6,523 nt of DNA, taken from the NCBI GenBank assembly GCA_009777435.1, contig WRLW01000087.1:1-6523 (forward strand). The letters are read 5' to 3'. The translations under genes were made by a program, and so were the position numbers. Below are positions 1 through 5,337 of the stretch, piece after piece (the stretch's first letter is position 1; every line of letters begins with the position of its first letter). The DNA is from Oscillospiraceae bacterium. GTDB taxonomy: Bacteria > Bacillota > Clostridia > Oscillospirales > UBA929. Under the pieces are notes generated by a model that made no database searches, had not been told where the DNA came from, and was given only the letters and a program-made list of their open reading frames with translations.

Positions 1-146
1 ACACCGGGGGCCACATATGCGCGCATCGGGGGGGCGGCGGCCCCGCGCGCGCCGCCGGCGCGCCGCTGGACGCGCCGCTCGCCGCCGCTCGCGAAGCCAT
101 ACTCGGCGCGCTCAGGCGCGAATACCCGGAGCTTTCGCTCCGTTAA
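1..146 (+). CDS. nrnA: DHH-family phosphoesterase (NrnA-like), C-terminal end only
   Basis: Only the last 47 codons are inside the window (first full codon at 3, TAA at 144-146). The residues show a run of four glycines followed by PARAAGAPLDAPL and a C-terminal helix-like tail ending REYPELSLR. This resembles the DHHA1 substrate-binding domain of NrnA-type proteins, which carry GGGGHxxAAG near the C terminus. NrnA degrades short RNA oligonucleotides and dephosphorylates pAp in the cytoplasm. The position directly before truB, with 13 bases between, is the usual place for nrnA in Firmicutes (rbfA-nrnA-truB-ribF). The histidine of the glycine motif is replaced by proline here (codon CCC at 42-44), which is unusual. 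The assignment rests on a short tail plus gene order, so another DHH/DHHA1 protein is possible. Confidence 0.6.
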   Translation, partial: TGGHICAHRGGGGPARAAGAPLDAPLAAAREAILGALRREYPELSLR

Positions 147-159
147 GAGCCGGTATCAT

Positions 160-1020
160 ATGAACGGTATAATTATCATAGACAAGCCCGGCGGCTGGAC
201 GTCGCACGACACGGTAGCCAAGCTTCGCGGCCTGCTGGGCGAACGGCGCGTCGGGCACGGCGGCACGCTCGACCCCATGGCGACGGGCGTACTGCCGGTT
301 TTCACGGGGCGCGCGACGCGTGCCGTTTCGTTTTTACCCGGCGACAAGGAATATCAGGCCGTACTGCGGCTCGGTATGACCACCGACACGCAGGATATCA
401 CAGGCAAAGTGATTACTTCTTGTGATAACAGCGTATCGTTACAACAGGTAGTCGAGGCCGCGAACGGCTTTTTGGGCGACGTTATGCAAACGCCGCCCAT
501 GGTATCGGCCGTCAAGGTAGGCGGCAGGCGGCTTTACAGCCTCGCGCGCGAAGGTATTGAGGTCGAACGCGCCGCGCGTCCGGTCACATTCGGCCGCATC
601 GGCGTCACGCATATCGCCGGACACGACTACGCGTTAGATGTGTCTTGCTCGGGCGGCACCTATATCCGCACGCTATGCCATGATATCGGCCGGCGGTTAG
701 GTTGCGGCGGCGTCTTGGCGCGATTGCGGCGTGTAAGGTGCGGCCCCTTTACACTCGACGGCGCCTTGACGCTTGAGCAGGTGGCGGCCGCGAGCGGCCG
801 CGCTTCACTGCTTCTCCCGGCCGACAGCCTGTTTTCGGCCCTGCCGGCCGTAACGGCGACGCCCGCGCAGCGCGAGCGCATACTGCACGGCGGCCGGTAT
901 ACCATTCGTGATACATCCGACGGGGATTACAGGGTGTATTCACAGGACGGGGTGTTCCTTATGCTCGGGCGTGTGCGCGAGGGCGTGATGGAGACCGTAA
1001 AAAGTTTTTTTGATGTATAG
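160..1020 (+). CDS. truB: tRNA pseudouridine(55) synthase TruB
   Basis: Converts uridine 55 in the T-loop of tRNAs to pseudouridine; cytoplasmic. The 286-residue product is slightly short for the family but complete. It starts with the canonical MNGIIIIDKPGGWTSHD. The catalytic motif GGTLDPMATGVLPV lies at about residues 34-47 with the nucleophile Asp38. Tyr65 in DKEYQA, Lys119 in VSAVKVGGRRLYSLAREG, and Tyr168/Arg170 in GGTYIRTLCHDIG match the other conserved active-site positions. After about residue 230 comes a short PUA-like C-terminal region (RILHGGRY to LMLGRVRE). The ribosome-binding site before this ATG is weak, but the family-typical N terminus fixes the start. It sits 13 bases after the nrnA-like gene and 14 bases before ribF, so co-transcription is likely. 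Confidence 0.96.
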   Translation: MNGIIIIDKPGGWTSHDTVAKLRGLLGERRVGHGGTLDPMATGVLPVFTGRATRAVSFLPGDKEYQAVLRLGMTTDTQDITGKVITSCDNSVSLQQVVEAANGFLGDVMQTPPMVSAVKVGGRRLYSLAREGIEVERAARPVTFGRIGVTHIAGHDYALDVSCSGGTYIRTLCHDIGRRLGCGGVLARLRRVRCGPFTLDGALTLEQVAAASGRASLLLPADSLFSALPAVTATPAQRERILHGGRYTIRDTSDGDYRVYSQDGVFLMLGRVREGVMETVKSFFDV

Positions 1021-1034
1021 GGCGTGTTAATGAT

Positions 1035-1919
1035 ATGGAAAAAGGGCGTGTGACGGCGCTGGGGTTCTTCGACGGCGTTCACGCGGGGCACGCCGCGCTG
1101 CTGCGCCGCGCGGTTGACGTCGCGCGCCGCGACGGTCTTGAGCCGTGCGTTATAACCTTTGACGTTCATCCCGGCGCGCTGGTTCACGGGCAGCCCCAGC
1201 CGCTGCTCAACACGCCGTCCGAGCGCGCGGCGCTTATCAGGGCTAAGGGCATCGGGGAAACGCTGGCCCTGACCTTCGACAGGTGCATGATGCGTATGCC
1301 CTGGCAGGAGTTTATCGGGTATATAAAGGGCCTTGGGGCCGCGCGTTTCGTGGTCGGCCACGATTTCCGCTTCGGATACCGCGGCGAGGGCGACGCGGAG
1401 CGTCTGGCCGCCCGCTGCGGCGCGGCGTGCGACATCATACCCGAGGTCAAAATCGACGGCATAACCGTCAGCTCAACGTATATACGCGGTCTGGTGGCAA
1501 GCGGCGACATGGAGCGCGCCGCGCTATTTTTGGGACGGCCGCATTTCATATCCGGCACGGTCGCGCACGGGCGCGGCATAGGCACCGGACTGGGCGCGCC
1601 CACCATAAACATACCCATACCCGAGGGCATACAGCCGCCGGCCTATGGCGTCTATTTTACCCGCGTGCATCCGGGTATGCCGGAGGGCGGCGGTATGCCC
1701 GCCGTGACAAATGTGGGCGTGCGCCCTACATTCGGCGACGCCGGCGCGGGCGTGACCGTCGAATCGACCATCCTCGATTTCTCGGGCGGCCTTTACGGGA
1801 AGCCGGTCTGCGTGGAGTTCCTGCGCCATATCAGACCCGAACGGCGCTTTGAGGACGCGGCGCGGCTGCGTGAGCAAATCGGCCGCGACATCGCCGCCGC
1901 GAGAGATTTCTTCGGATAA
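1035..1919 (+). CDS. ribF: Bifunctional riboflavin kinase / FAD synthetase RibF
   Basis: Phosphorylates riboflavin to FMN and adenylates FMN to FAD in the cytoplasm. The 294-residue product has both domains. The N-terminal FAD synthetase nucleotidyltransferase begins almost at the start with GFFDGVHAGHAALL (residues 10-23), then FDVHPG and the VSSTYIRGLVASGD segment. The C-terminal flavokinase domain has GTGLGAPTIN (183-192), VTNVGVRPTF (224-233), the conserved Glu243 in VEST, and the end pattern YGKPVCVEFLRHIRPERRF. The usual SSTRIR reads SSTYIR here. The N terminus lacks the roughly ten extra residues of many RibF proteins, but no better in-frame start lies upstream. The ribosome-binding site is poor, which fits translation following truB. 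It ends the housekeeping cluster; no obvious terminator with a T-tract follows it. Confidence 0.96.
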   Translation: MEKGRVTALGFFDGVHAGHAALLRRAVDVARRDGLEPCVITFDVHPGALVHGQPQPLLNTPSERAALIRAKGIGETLALTFDRCMMRMPWQEFIGYIKGLGAARFVVGHDFRFGYRGEGDAERLAARCGAACDIIPEVKIDGITVSSTYIRGLVASGDMERAALFLGRPHFISGTVAHGRGIGTGLGAPTINIPIPEGIQPPAYGVYFTRVHPGMPEGGGMPAVTNVGVRPTFGDAGAGVTVESTILDFSGGLYGKPVCVEFLRHIRPERRFEDAARLREQIGRDIAAARDFFG

Positions 1920-1925
1920 AAAAAC

Positions 1926-1945
1926 GTCCCAATAATGGGTTGACT
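1926..1945. promoter_or_regulatory. Imperfect operator-like site at the -35 box
   Basis: GTCCCA, four bases (ATAA), then TGGG followed by TTGACT. The core CCCA-N4-TGGG is the same as the centre of the perfect palindrome at 1963-2002 (GTCCCA-TTTG-TGGGAC), and GTC/GAC flank it imperfectly. The two centres are 49 bp apart, one touching the -35 hexamer and one covering the -10 and start site. I infer a second, weaker binding site for the same protein. The core is only eight bases, so chance is possible. Confidence 0.35.
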
Positions 1946-1968
1946 TGTCGAATTTTCTGTGTTATATT
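1940..1968 (+). promoter_or_regulatory. Sigma-A type promoter for the small HTH gene
   Basis: TTGACT at 1940-1945, a 17-base spacer, and TATATT at 1963-1968. Both hexamers match the housekeeping consensus in five of six positions. Transcription would start near 1975 and give a leader of about 55 bases before the GTG at 2031. The -10 box is also the outer end of an 18-bp inverted repeat, so binding of a regulator there would block RNA polymerase. Confidence 0.75.
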
Positions 1969-2002
1969 CAAGGTGTCCCATTTGTGGGACACCTTGAATA
2001 TA
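1963..2002. repeat. 18-bp perfect inverted repeat overlapping -10 box and start site (probable operator)
   Basis: The left arm at 1963-1980 (TATATTCAAGGTGTCCCA) is perfectly complementary to the right arm at 1985-2002, separated by TTTG. Pairing stops at both outer ends. The repeat begins exactly at the -10 hexamer and extends past the predicted start site. No T-tract follows on either strand, so it is not a standard intrinsic terminator. The most likely role is an operator, perhaps for the helix-turn-helix protein encoded just downstream. Read through from ribF, it would also form a very stable RNA hairpin that could protect the ribF mRNA end. The symmetry is seen; the function is inferred. 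Confidence 0.8.
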
Positions 2003-2030
2003 TTAAACCATATTTAACGGGGGTAAGGCA

Positions 2031-2234
2031 GTGTACATAAATCTGCTGAAAGTCATGGAGCGCGAGGGCGTCACGGCGGCCGAGGTCGCGGAGGCGGCGG
2101 GCGTCGCGCTCAAGGACGCGGAGCGCATACTGCTTGGCGGCGGCAGCTTCAGCATAGAGCAGGCCTTTGGGATCCGGCGGCGGCTTTTTGAGGACTGCGC
2201 CGTCGGCTGGCTTTTCGAGACGGCGGGCGGATGA
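2031..2234 (+). CDS. Small XRE/Cro-like helix-turn-helix transcriptional regulator
   Basis: A 67-residue protein consisting only of a DNA-binding domain. The start MYINLLKVMEREGVTAAEVA, a helix-turn-helix at about 15-34 (TAAEVAEAAGVALKDAERIL), then SFSIEQAFGIRRRLF and a C-terminal WLFE. These resemble short phage-repressor-like XRE proteins with the pattern NLLxxMxxxGIT, ending FSLxEAxxIRxxFFPDxxxxYLF. The start is GTG, preceded by GGGGG at 2019-2023 with seven bases of spacing. The recognition helix is unusual (ALKDAERIL, rich in Ala and acidic residues), so DNA contacts may differ from close relatives. Its own promoter overlaps a large palindrome, which suggests autoregulation. The target genes are unknown; the membrane protein gene next door is a candidate. 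It is GC-rich like ribF. Confidence 0.75.
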   Translation: MYINLLKVMEREGVTAAEVAEAAGVALKDAERILLGGGSFSIEQAFGIRRRLFEDCAVGWLFETAGG

Positions 2235-2238
2235 GGGA

Positions 2239-2267
2239 TTGCCGGGCGCGGCGTATCGTGTTATAAT
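2239..2267 (+). promoter_or_regulatory. Extended -10 sigma-A promoter for the membrane protein gene
   Basis: TTGCCG at 2239-2244, a 17-base spacer, and a perfect TATAAT at 2262-2267 preceded by TG one base upstream (TGTTATAAT). It begins five bases after the stop of the HTH gene. The predicted start near 2274 gives a leader of about 37 bases. Confidence 0.75.
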
Positions 2268-2295
2268 TAGTATTATTGGGTCACACGCTGTTAGC

Positions 2296-2302
2296 GGAGG
2301 GG
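2296..2302 (+). promoter_or_regulatory. Ribosome-binding site that sets the start at 2311
   Basis: GGAGGGG lies eight bases before the ATG at 2311. It lies downstream of the predicted transcription start, so the longer open frame reaching back to 2167 would not be translated from this transcript. Confidence 0.75.
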
Positions 2303-2310
2303 TGTTATGT

Positions 2311-2748
2311 ATGGCGGTCAAGAATTTCAAAAAGTACACGAGTGGAAATCATAAAAAAGGGCGTGCCGGGGCCGGACACCTCAAGCGGGCCGGGCGGCGC
2401 GAGCCGGGCAAGCTGCTGAAGTATGTCTCGATGGCGGTGTGCGCCGCGGGCTGGTGCGCAACGCTGTCCGCCTCGGCCATGCTTAACCTCGCGAAGCCCC
2501 AGTCGCCGTCGATTTTCACCGCGTATAGAAATCTGCCCCTGCGGACTTACTGGAACGTCAGCATTGTCATACCCGCGATGTACATTCTGATAGGCGTGTC
2601 CTGCGCCTGTGTGACCATGTTTTCGCTCAACATGCTGGTTTACAAGAAAAAGCCGGACAAGGTAAATATCCTGACCATCACGCTGGCCATACTGTCGTTA
2701 GCCATCATCGGGGGCTTCGTGCTACGGCACCCAAGCCTGCTGTTTTGA
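2311..2748 (+). CDS. Unrecognised membrane protein with three predicted membrane segments
   Basis: I do not recognise this 145-residue protein. It has a strongly basic N-terminal tail (about residues 4-37, many Lys and Arg), then hydrophobic segments at about 38-60, 83-110 and 119-138. The short loop between the second and third is KKKPDK. By the positive-inside rule the N-tail and this loop face the cytoplasm, and the 61-82 loop and C terminus lie outside. Cysteines 44, 49, 98 and 100 lie in or near the first two segments. I chose the ATG at 2311 because a strong ribosome-binding site and an extended -10 promoter sit just upstream; a longer in-frame start at 2167 overlaps the HTH gene. Its place after a small regulator hints that the two are linked, but no function can be assigned. 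Confidence 0.75.
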   Translation: MAVKNFKKYTSGNHKKGRAGAGHLKRAGRREPGKLLKYVSMAVCAAGWCATLSASAMLNLAKPQSPSIFTAYRNLPLRTYWNVSIVIPAMYILIGVSCACVTMFSLNMLVYKKKPDKVNILTITLAILSLAIIGGFVLRHPSLLF

Positions 2749-2875
2749 GCCTGCGGCCTCAAAAATCACCTTAACCGCGGCGGCTCGTATCCCTGCGCCG
2801 CGAGGACGCCGCCGATGGCTTCAAAGACCTTCGGCGCGGTTTGCTTGGTGCTTGGCGGCACAGCCAGACCATATT

Positions 2876-2904
2876 CAGCGTGTTTCATGCACGCTGTTTT
2901 TTTT
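2876..2904 (+). terminator. Intrinsic terminator
   Basis: CAGCGTG at 2876-2882 and CACGCTG at 2890-2896 form a 7-bp stem with a 7-base loop, followed directly by eight T at 2897-2904. It would end transcription from the membrane protein gene, 128 bases after its stop codon, and insulate the sigma operon that follows. Confidence 0.75.
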
Positions 2905-2911
2905 GAAAAGA

Positions 2912-2938
2912 TGTAACGAATTGCGTGTTTGGCAGTCT
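2912..2938 (+). promoter_or_regulatory. Candidate ECF-type (autoregulated) promoter of the first sigma operon
   Basis: TGTAAC at 2912-2917, 16 bases, then AGTCT at 2934-2938. ECF promoters commonly carry an AAC-containing -35 box and a CGTC-like -10 box about 16 bases later; the -10 here differs in its first base. It begins 51 bases before the sigma start codon, with an A/T-rich stretch just upstream. I infer that the sigma factor reads its own promoter. No better housekeeping promoter is visible here. Confidence 0.45.
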
Positions 2939-2962
2939 TATATATGAAAGCGTGGTGAGAAT

Positions 2963-3439
2963 GTGGCTGAGTTCGACGAGCTATATATCCGGCATTTCAA
3001 ATATGTGTACAAATACGTGTTGTCCCTATGCAGAAATGAAACTGCCGCGGAAGATATTACGCAGGAGGCTTTTCTAAAGGCGTTTGAAAATATCGACGGC
3101 TTCAGCGGCAAGTGCAAAATACAAGTCTGGCTTTGTCAAATAGCCAAGAACACGTATTTTACATATTACGAGAGCGCGAAGAAACATACCTTTAGTTCGG
3201 CAGAGCTTGAATGGGATAGCGCTATAGACTTTGAGCAGAGGTTCTTTGACAGGGAAAACGCTTTTGAAGTCCACAAAGCGCTCCATTCATTAGACGAGCC
3301 ATACAAGGAGGTCTTTTCTTTGCGGTTTTTTGGAGAATTGCCGTTCTCGCAAATTGCCGAGCTTTTCGGGAAAACCGAGAGCTGGGCAAGGGTCACTTAT
3401 CACCGCGCGAAAATGAAGCTCAAGGAGGATTTATCATGA
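2963..3439 (+). CDS. ECF-subfamily RNA polymerase sigma factor (first copy)
   Basis: Directs RNA polymerase to a small stress or envelope regulon when released from its anti-sigma partner. The 158-residue protein has sigma-70 region 2 at about residues 4-75, including the core-binding stretch AAEDITQEAFLKAF and the later VWLCQIAKN. A variable linker follows, then region 4 at about 106-158 (LHSLDEPYKEVFSLRFF, then the helix-turn-helix LPFSQIAELFGKTESWARV and HRAKMKLK). There is no region 3, as expected for ECF factors. The start is GTG; an in-frame TGA at 2945 excludes a longer form, and GGTG at 2954-2957 serves as ribosome-binding site. The stop overlaps the anti-sigma start as ATGA, so the two are translationally coupled. 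The specific signal and regulon are unknown. Confidence 0.93.
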   Translation: MAEFDELYIRHFKYVYKYVLSLCRNETAAEDITQEAFLKAFENIDGFSGKCKIQVWLCQIAKNTYFTYYESAKKHTFSSAELEWDSAIDFEQRFFDRENAFEVHKALHSLDEPYKEVFSLRFFGELPFSQIAELFGKTESWARVTYHRAKMKLKEDLS

Positions 3440-4452
3440 GCGTTTCTTGCGAAATAATCAAAGACCTGCTCCCTCTGTACCACGATAACGTTTGCAGCGC
3501 GGAAAGCCGCGCTATGGTTGAGGGGCATATGAAAGAGTGCCGCTCTTGCGGGGAAGTATTGAGCGCGATTGCGGAGGAGCTGGCACGCCCCGTAAACGCG
3601 GCCGATGAGGCAAAGCCTATCAAAGCAATGCAGGCAATCCTGCGCAAAGCTAAGAAAAAGTCGGTTATAGAGGGCGCCGCTATTACCATATTGATATTTG
3701 CCGTGTTGATTGGAGGCTTTCTGGGACTGACGCAGTGGAGATTTATCCCCGTACCCGTTGACTTGCTAAACGTGTCCGGCGTGTGCCGGCTATCAGACGG
3801 CAGAATACTTTACCATCTTGACGTAGCGGACAATAAAGAACTGCGCTTTATCGAGTTTGTGATAACCGAAGACGGGGCTTTTTACATGATACCAAAACGT
3901 GCAGTCCTTGAAAGCAAGCGCACTTCGGAAATTGGTTTATTTAGTGGCTATCTGACATTTGACGCCGCGCTGGATGGCGCGAATCAGCAGGGGTACGGTG
4001 TTAAAATCACGTCTGTATATATTGGGCCGGAGGGCGACGGGATATTGATTTGGGAGAAGGGCATGGAATTACCGGCGGCAGGCGAGGAACTTGAAGCGGC
4101 ATTCGGAACAGATAGAGGCATTTATGTTGAAAACTCGTTTTATCTTGACATAATTGAGGGCAAAACCCACGTTGATTTGACGCAAGCGGGAAAGCTTGAG
4201 GTTAGCTCAGACGAATTATCTGTTTACCAGCTCTACACCAACAGCTCGAAAATCACGGTCGCGATTCCCCAAGGCGATTATGCGGGTACATTCTGGCTAT
4301 ACAACACCCAACATGATTCCGATTTCATCATGACTTTTGATCTGAATCAGCAAAACCGCTCAAAAACGTTCACGAACCTGACATCCGCGTTCAATTACTA
4401 TATTGTGGCAAGCGAGTCGTTAGGGGGCGCTTCGATAACGGTGACGGATTGA
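3436..4452 (+). CDS. Membrane-anchored zinc-finger anti-sigma factor (first copy)
   Basis: Probable partner that holds the upstream ECF sigma factor inactive at the membrane. The 338-residue protein begins with an anti-sigma zinc-finger domain: Cys5, then DLLPLYHDNVCS, then His31-x3-Cys35-x2-Cys38 (GHMKECRSC), the HCC zinc ligand set of this family. A basic stretch (RKAKKK, 70-75) precedes one hydrophobic segment at about 77-99. The remaining 240 residues would be outside the cell, are mostly polar and beta-like, and match no domain I recognise; they may sense the signal. The start codon overlaps the sigma stop by four bases, with AAGGAGG at 3421-3427 as ribosome-binding site. The function is inferred from the domain and the sigma neighbour. 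Confidence 0.88.
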   Translation: MSVSCEIIKDLLPLYHDNVCSAESRAMVEGHMKECRSCGEVLSAIAEELARPVNAADEAKPIKAMQAILRKAKKKSVIEGAAITILIFAVLIGGFLGLTQWRFIPVPVDLLNVSGVCRLSDGRILYHLDVADNKELRFIEFVITEDGAFYMIPKRAVLESKRTSEIGLFSGYLTFDAALDGANQQGYGVKITSVYIGPEGDGILIWEKGMELPAAGEELEAAFGTDRGIYVENSFYLDIIEGKTHVDLTQAGKLEVSSDELSVYQLYTNSSKITVAIPQGDYAGTFWLYNTQHDSDFIMTFDLNQQNRSKTFTNLTSAFNYYIVASESLGGASITVTD

Positions 4453-4493
4453 CCTTTGCCGCCCGCTGCGTTATTATTTTCAGCGAACAAGGC

Positions 4494-4540
4494 AAAAAAG
4501 CCCCTCGGCGGTTCACGGTGATATCTGACCGCAAAGGGGC
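4494..4540 (-). terminator. Hairpin with T-tract on the minus strand
   Basis: GCCCCT at 4500-4505 pairs with AGGGGC at 4535-4540, and GCGGT at 4508-4512 pairs with ACCGC at 4528-4532 inside it. On the minus strand the stem is followed by six T (the A-run at 4494-4499). On the plus strand the bases after the stem are AAAAACATTTTT, so termination of the anti-sigma transcript would be weak. The structure therefore looks like a terminator for leftward transcription, although no leftward gene is apparent to its right. Confidence 0.5.
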
Positions 4541-4571
4541 AAAAACATTTTTCAAAAAGGTCGCGTTTGTG

Positions 4572-4600
4572 TTGCGTTTGCGGCCAAAATAGCGTATACT
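4572..4600 (+). promoter_or_regulatory. Promoter of the toxin-antitoxin operon
   Basis: TTGCGT at 4572-4577, a 17-base spacer, then TATACT at 4595-4600, which matches the -10 consensus in five of six positions. The start site would fall at about 4606-4608, right at the ribosome-binding site GAGGTGA (4607-4613), so the leader is very short. RelB/DinJ antitoxins usually bind and repress their own promoter, so repression here is expected, but no clear palindromic operator was found. Confidence 0.6.
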
Positions 4601-4618
4601 ATGATTGAGGTGATTGAA

Positions 4619-4912
4619 ATGGCTAAAACAGCAAACATAAATATCCGCATCGACCCGGAAGTAAAGTCAACCGTTGACGGAATTTTTTCGCATTTCGGGA
4701 TAACCGTAGCCGACGCGGTAAATATATTTTTGCATAAGGTTATGATTGTCGGCGGTATGCCTTTCGATATGACTTTGCCGAGGTACAACGAGGAAACGTT
4801 AGCCGCCATGCGGGAAGCGCGGGGTATTACAAGCGGAAAAATAAAAACGAAGTCCTATTCTTCCGTCAAGGAGATGATCGCGGAATCAGACTCCGATGAT
4901 TTGGAGGATTAA
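4619..4912 (+). CDS. dinJ: RelB/DinJ-family antitoxin
   Basis: Antitoxin that binds and neutralises the toxin encoded next, and normally represses the operon. The 97-residue protein has a ribbon-helix-helix N terminus: strand NINIRID (6-12), helix PEVKSTVDGIFSHFG (13-27), then TVADAVNIFLHKVM (29-42) and the family-typical GGMPFDM. The C-terminal part is the likely toxin-binding segment and ends in an acidic tail (ESDSDDLED). I chose the ATG at 4619 because GAGGTGA lies five bases upstream and the N terminus then matches the family. An in-frame ATG at 4601 would precede the predicted transcription start. The toxin start follows two bases after its stop. DinJ is a family-level name, and the exact subfamily is not certain. 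Confidence 0.9.
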   Translation: MAKTANINIRIDPEVKSTVDGIFSHFGITVADAVNIFLHKVMIVGGMPFDMTLPRYNEETLAAMREARGITSGKIKTKSYSSVKEMIAESDSDDLED

Positions 4913-4914
4913 GC

Positions 4915-5202
4915 GTGGCGGATACAAGCTTGTTGGATTTGAAAAAGACTTCTCAGTTTCGCAAAGACTTAAAACGCATGGTCAAGCGGCAATTGGATAT
5001 TGATTTATTGGACGAGATAGTTCAAACGCTCCGCGAACGAAAGCCGCTTGACCCAAAGCACCGCGACCACGCGCTGACCGGGGATTACGCCGGATTTCGT
5101 GAATGTCATATAGGGCCGGATTGGCTTCTCATTTATTTAATTGACGGTGAGAATCTCGTCCTGACGGCCTCACGCACAGGCACACATTCAGATTTATTTT
5201 AA
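4915..5202 (+). CDS. yafQ: YafQ-family mRNA interferase toxin
   Basis: Ribosome-dependent endoribonuclease that cuts mRNA and stops growth when the antitoxin is lost. The 95-residue protein (E. coli YafQ has 92) shows the family pattern FRKDLKR near the N terminus, RDHALTGDYAGFRECHIGPDW in the middle (positions 50-70) and RTGTHSDLF at the C terminus. The residues matching the catalytic set of E. coli YafQ are present: His52, His65, Asp69, Trp70, His91 and Phe95. It therefore looks intact and active. The start is GTG, with GGAGG at 4903-4907 inside the antitoxin gene and seven bases of spacing. Antitoxin first, toxin second with a two-base gap is the standard order and implies coupled translation. 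Confidence 0.93.
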   Translation: MADTSLLDLKKTSQFRKDLKRMVKRQLDIDLLDEIVQTLRERKPLDPKHRDHALTGDYAGFRECHIGPDWLLIYLIDGENLVLTASRTGTHSDLF

Positions 5203-5337
5203 TTGCAATTCTTGAGAAAGCGCGCGAGAACGACGGACTCCCGCTTTTTCAAAGCGCGGCTTAGTTTCGTTAGCGGCGTTCACTTTCAGCGCAACGGACG
5301 CGCGGAAAAATTTATACCAGCGGGAGGTTGAAAAAGG

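Noticed and set aside
1283..1852. Long plus-strand open frame (189 codons) inside ribF
   Set aside because: It is a shadow frame of ribF: very Arg-rich and repetitive, no ribosome-binding site, no family resemblance, and fully covered by a certain gene.
927..1877. Minus-strand open frames opposite truB and ribF (such as 927-1361, 1184-1630, 1524-1877)
   Set aside because: Long antisense frames are expected opposite GC-rich genes. None has a recognisable domain, start signal or promoter.
1963..2002. The large palindrome as an intrinsic terminator for ribF
   Set aside because: No T-tract follows it on either strand, and it coincides with a good promoter -10 box, so an operator fits better. 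An mRNA-stabilising hairpin is not excluded.
2167..2310. Upstream extension of the three-segment membrane protein to an ATG at 2167
   Set aside because: It overlaps the HTH gene, lies upstream of the predicted promoter, and lacks a ribosome-binding site; the site at 2296-2302 points to 2311.
2743..2764. Inverted repeat TTTTGAGCC/GGCCTCAAAA at the stop of the membrane protein gene
   Set aside because: It has a one-base bulge and no T-run after the stem. The convincing terminator is at 2876-2904.
4601..4618. Earlier in-frame ATG at 4601 for the antitoxin
   Set aside because: It precedes the likely transcription start and has no ribosome-binding site; the ATG at 4619 has one and matches the family N terminus.
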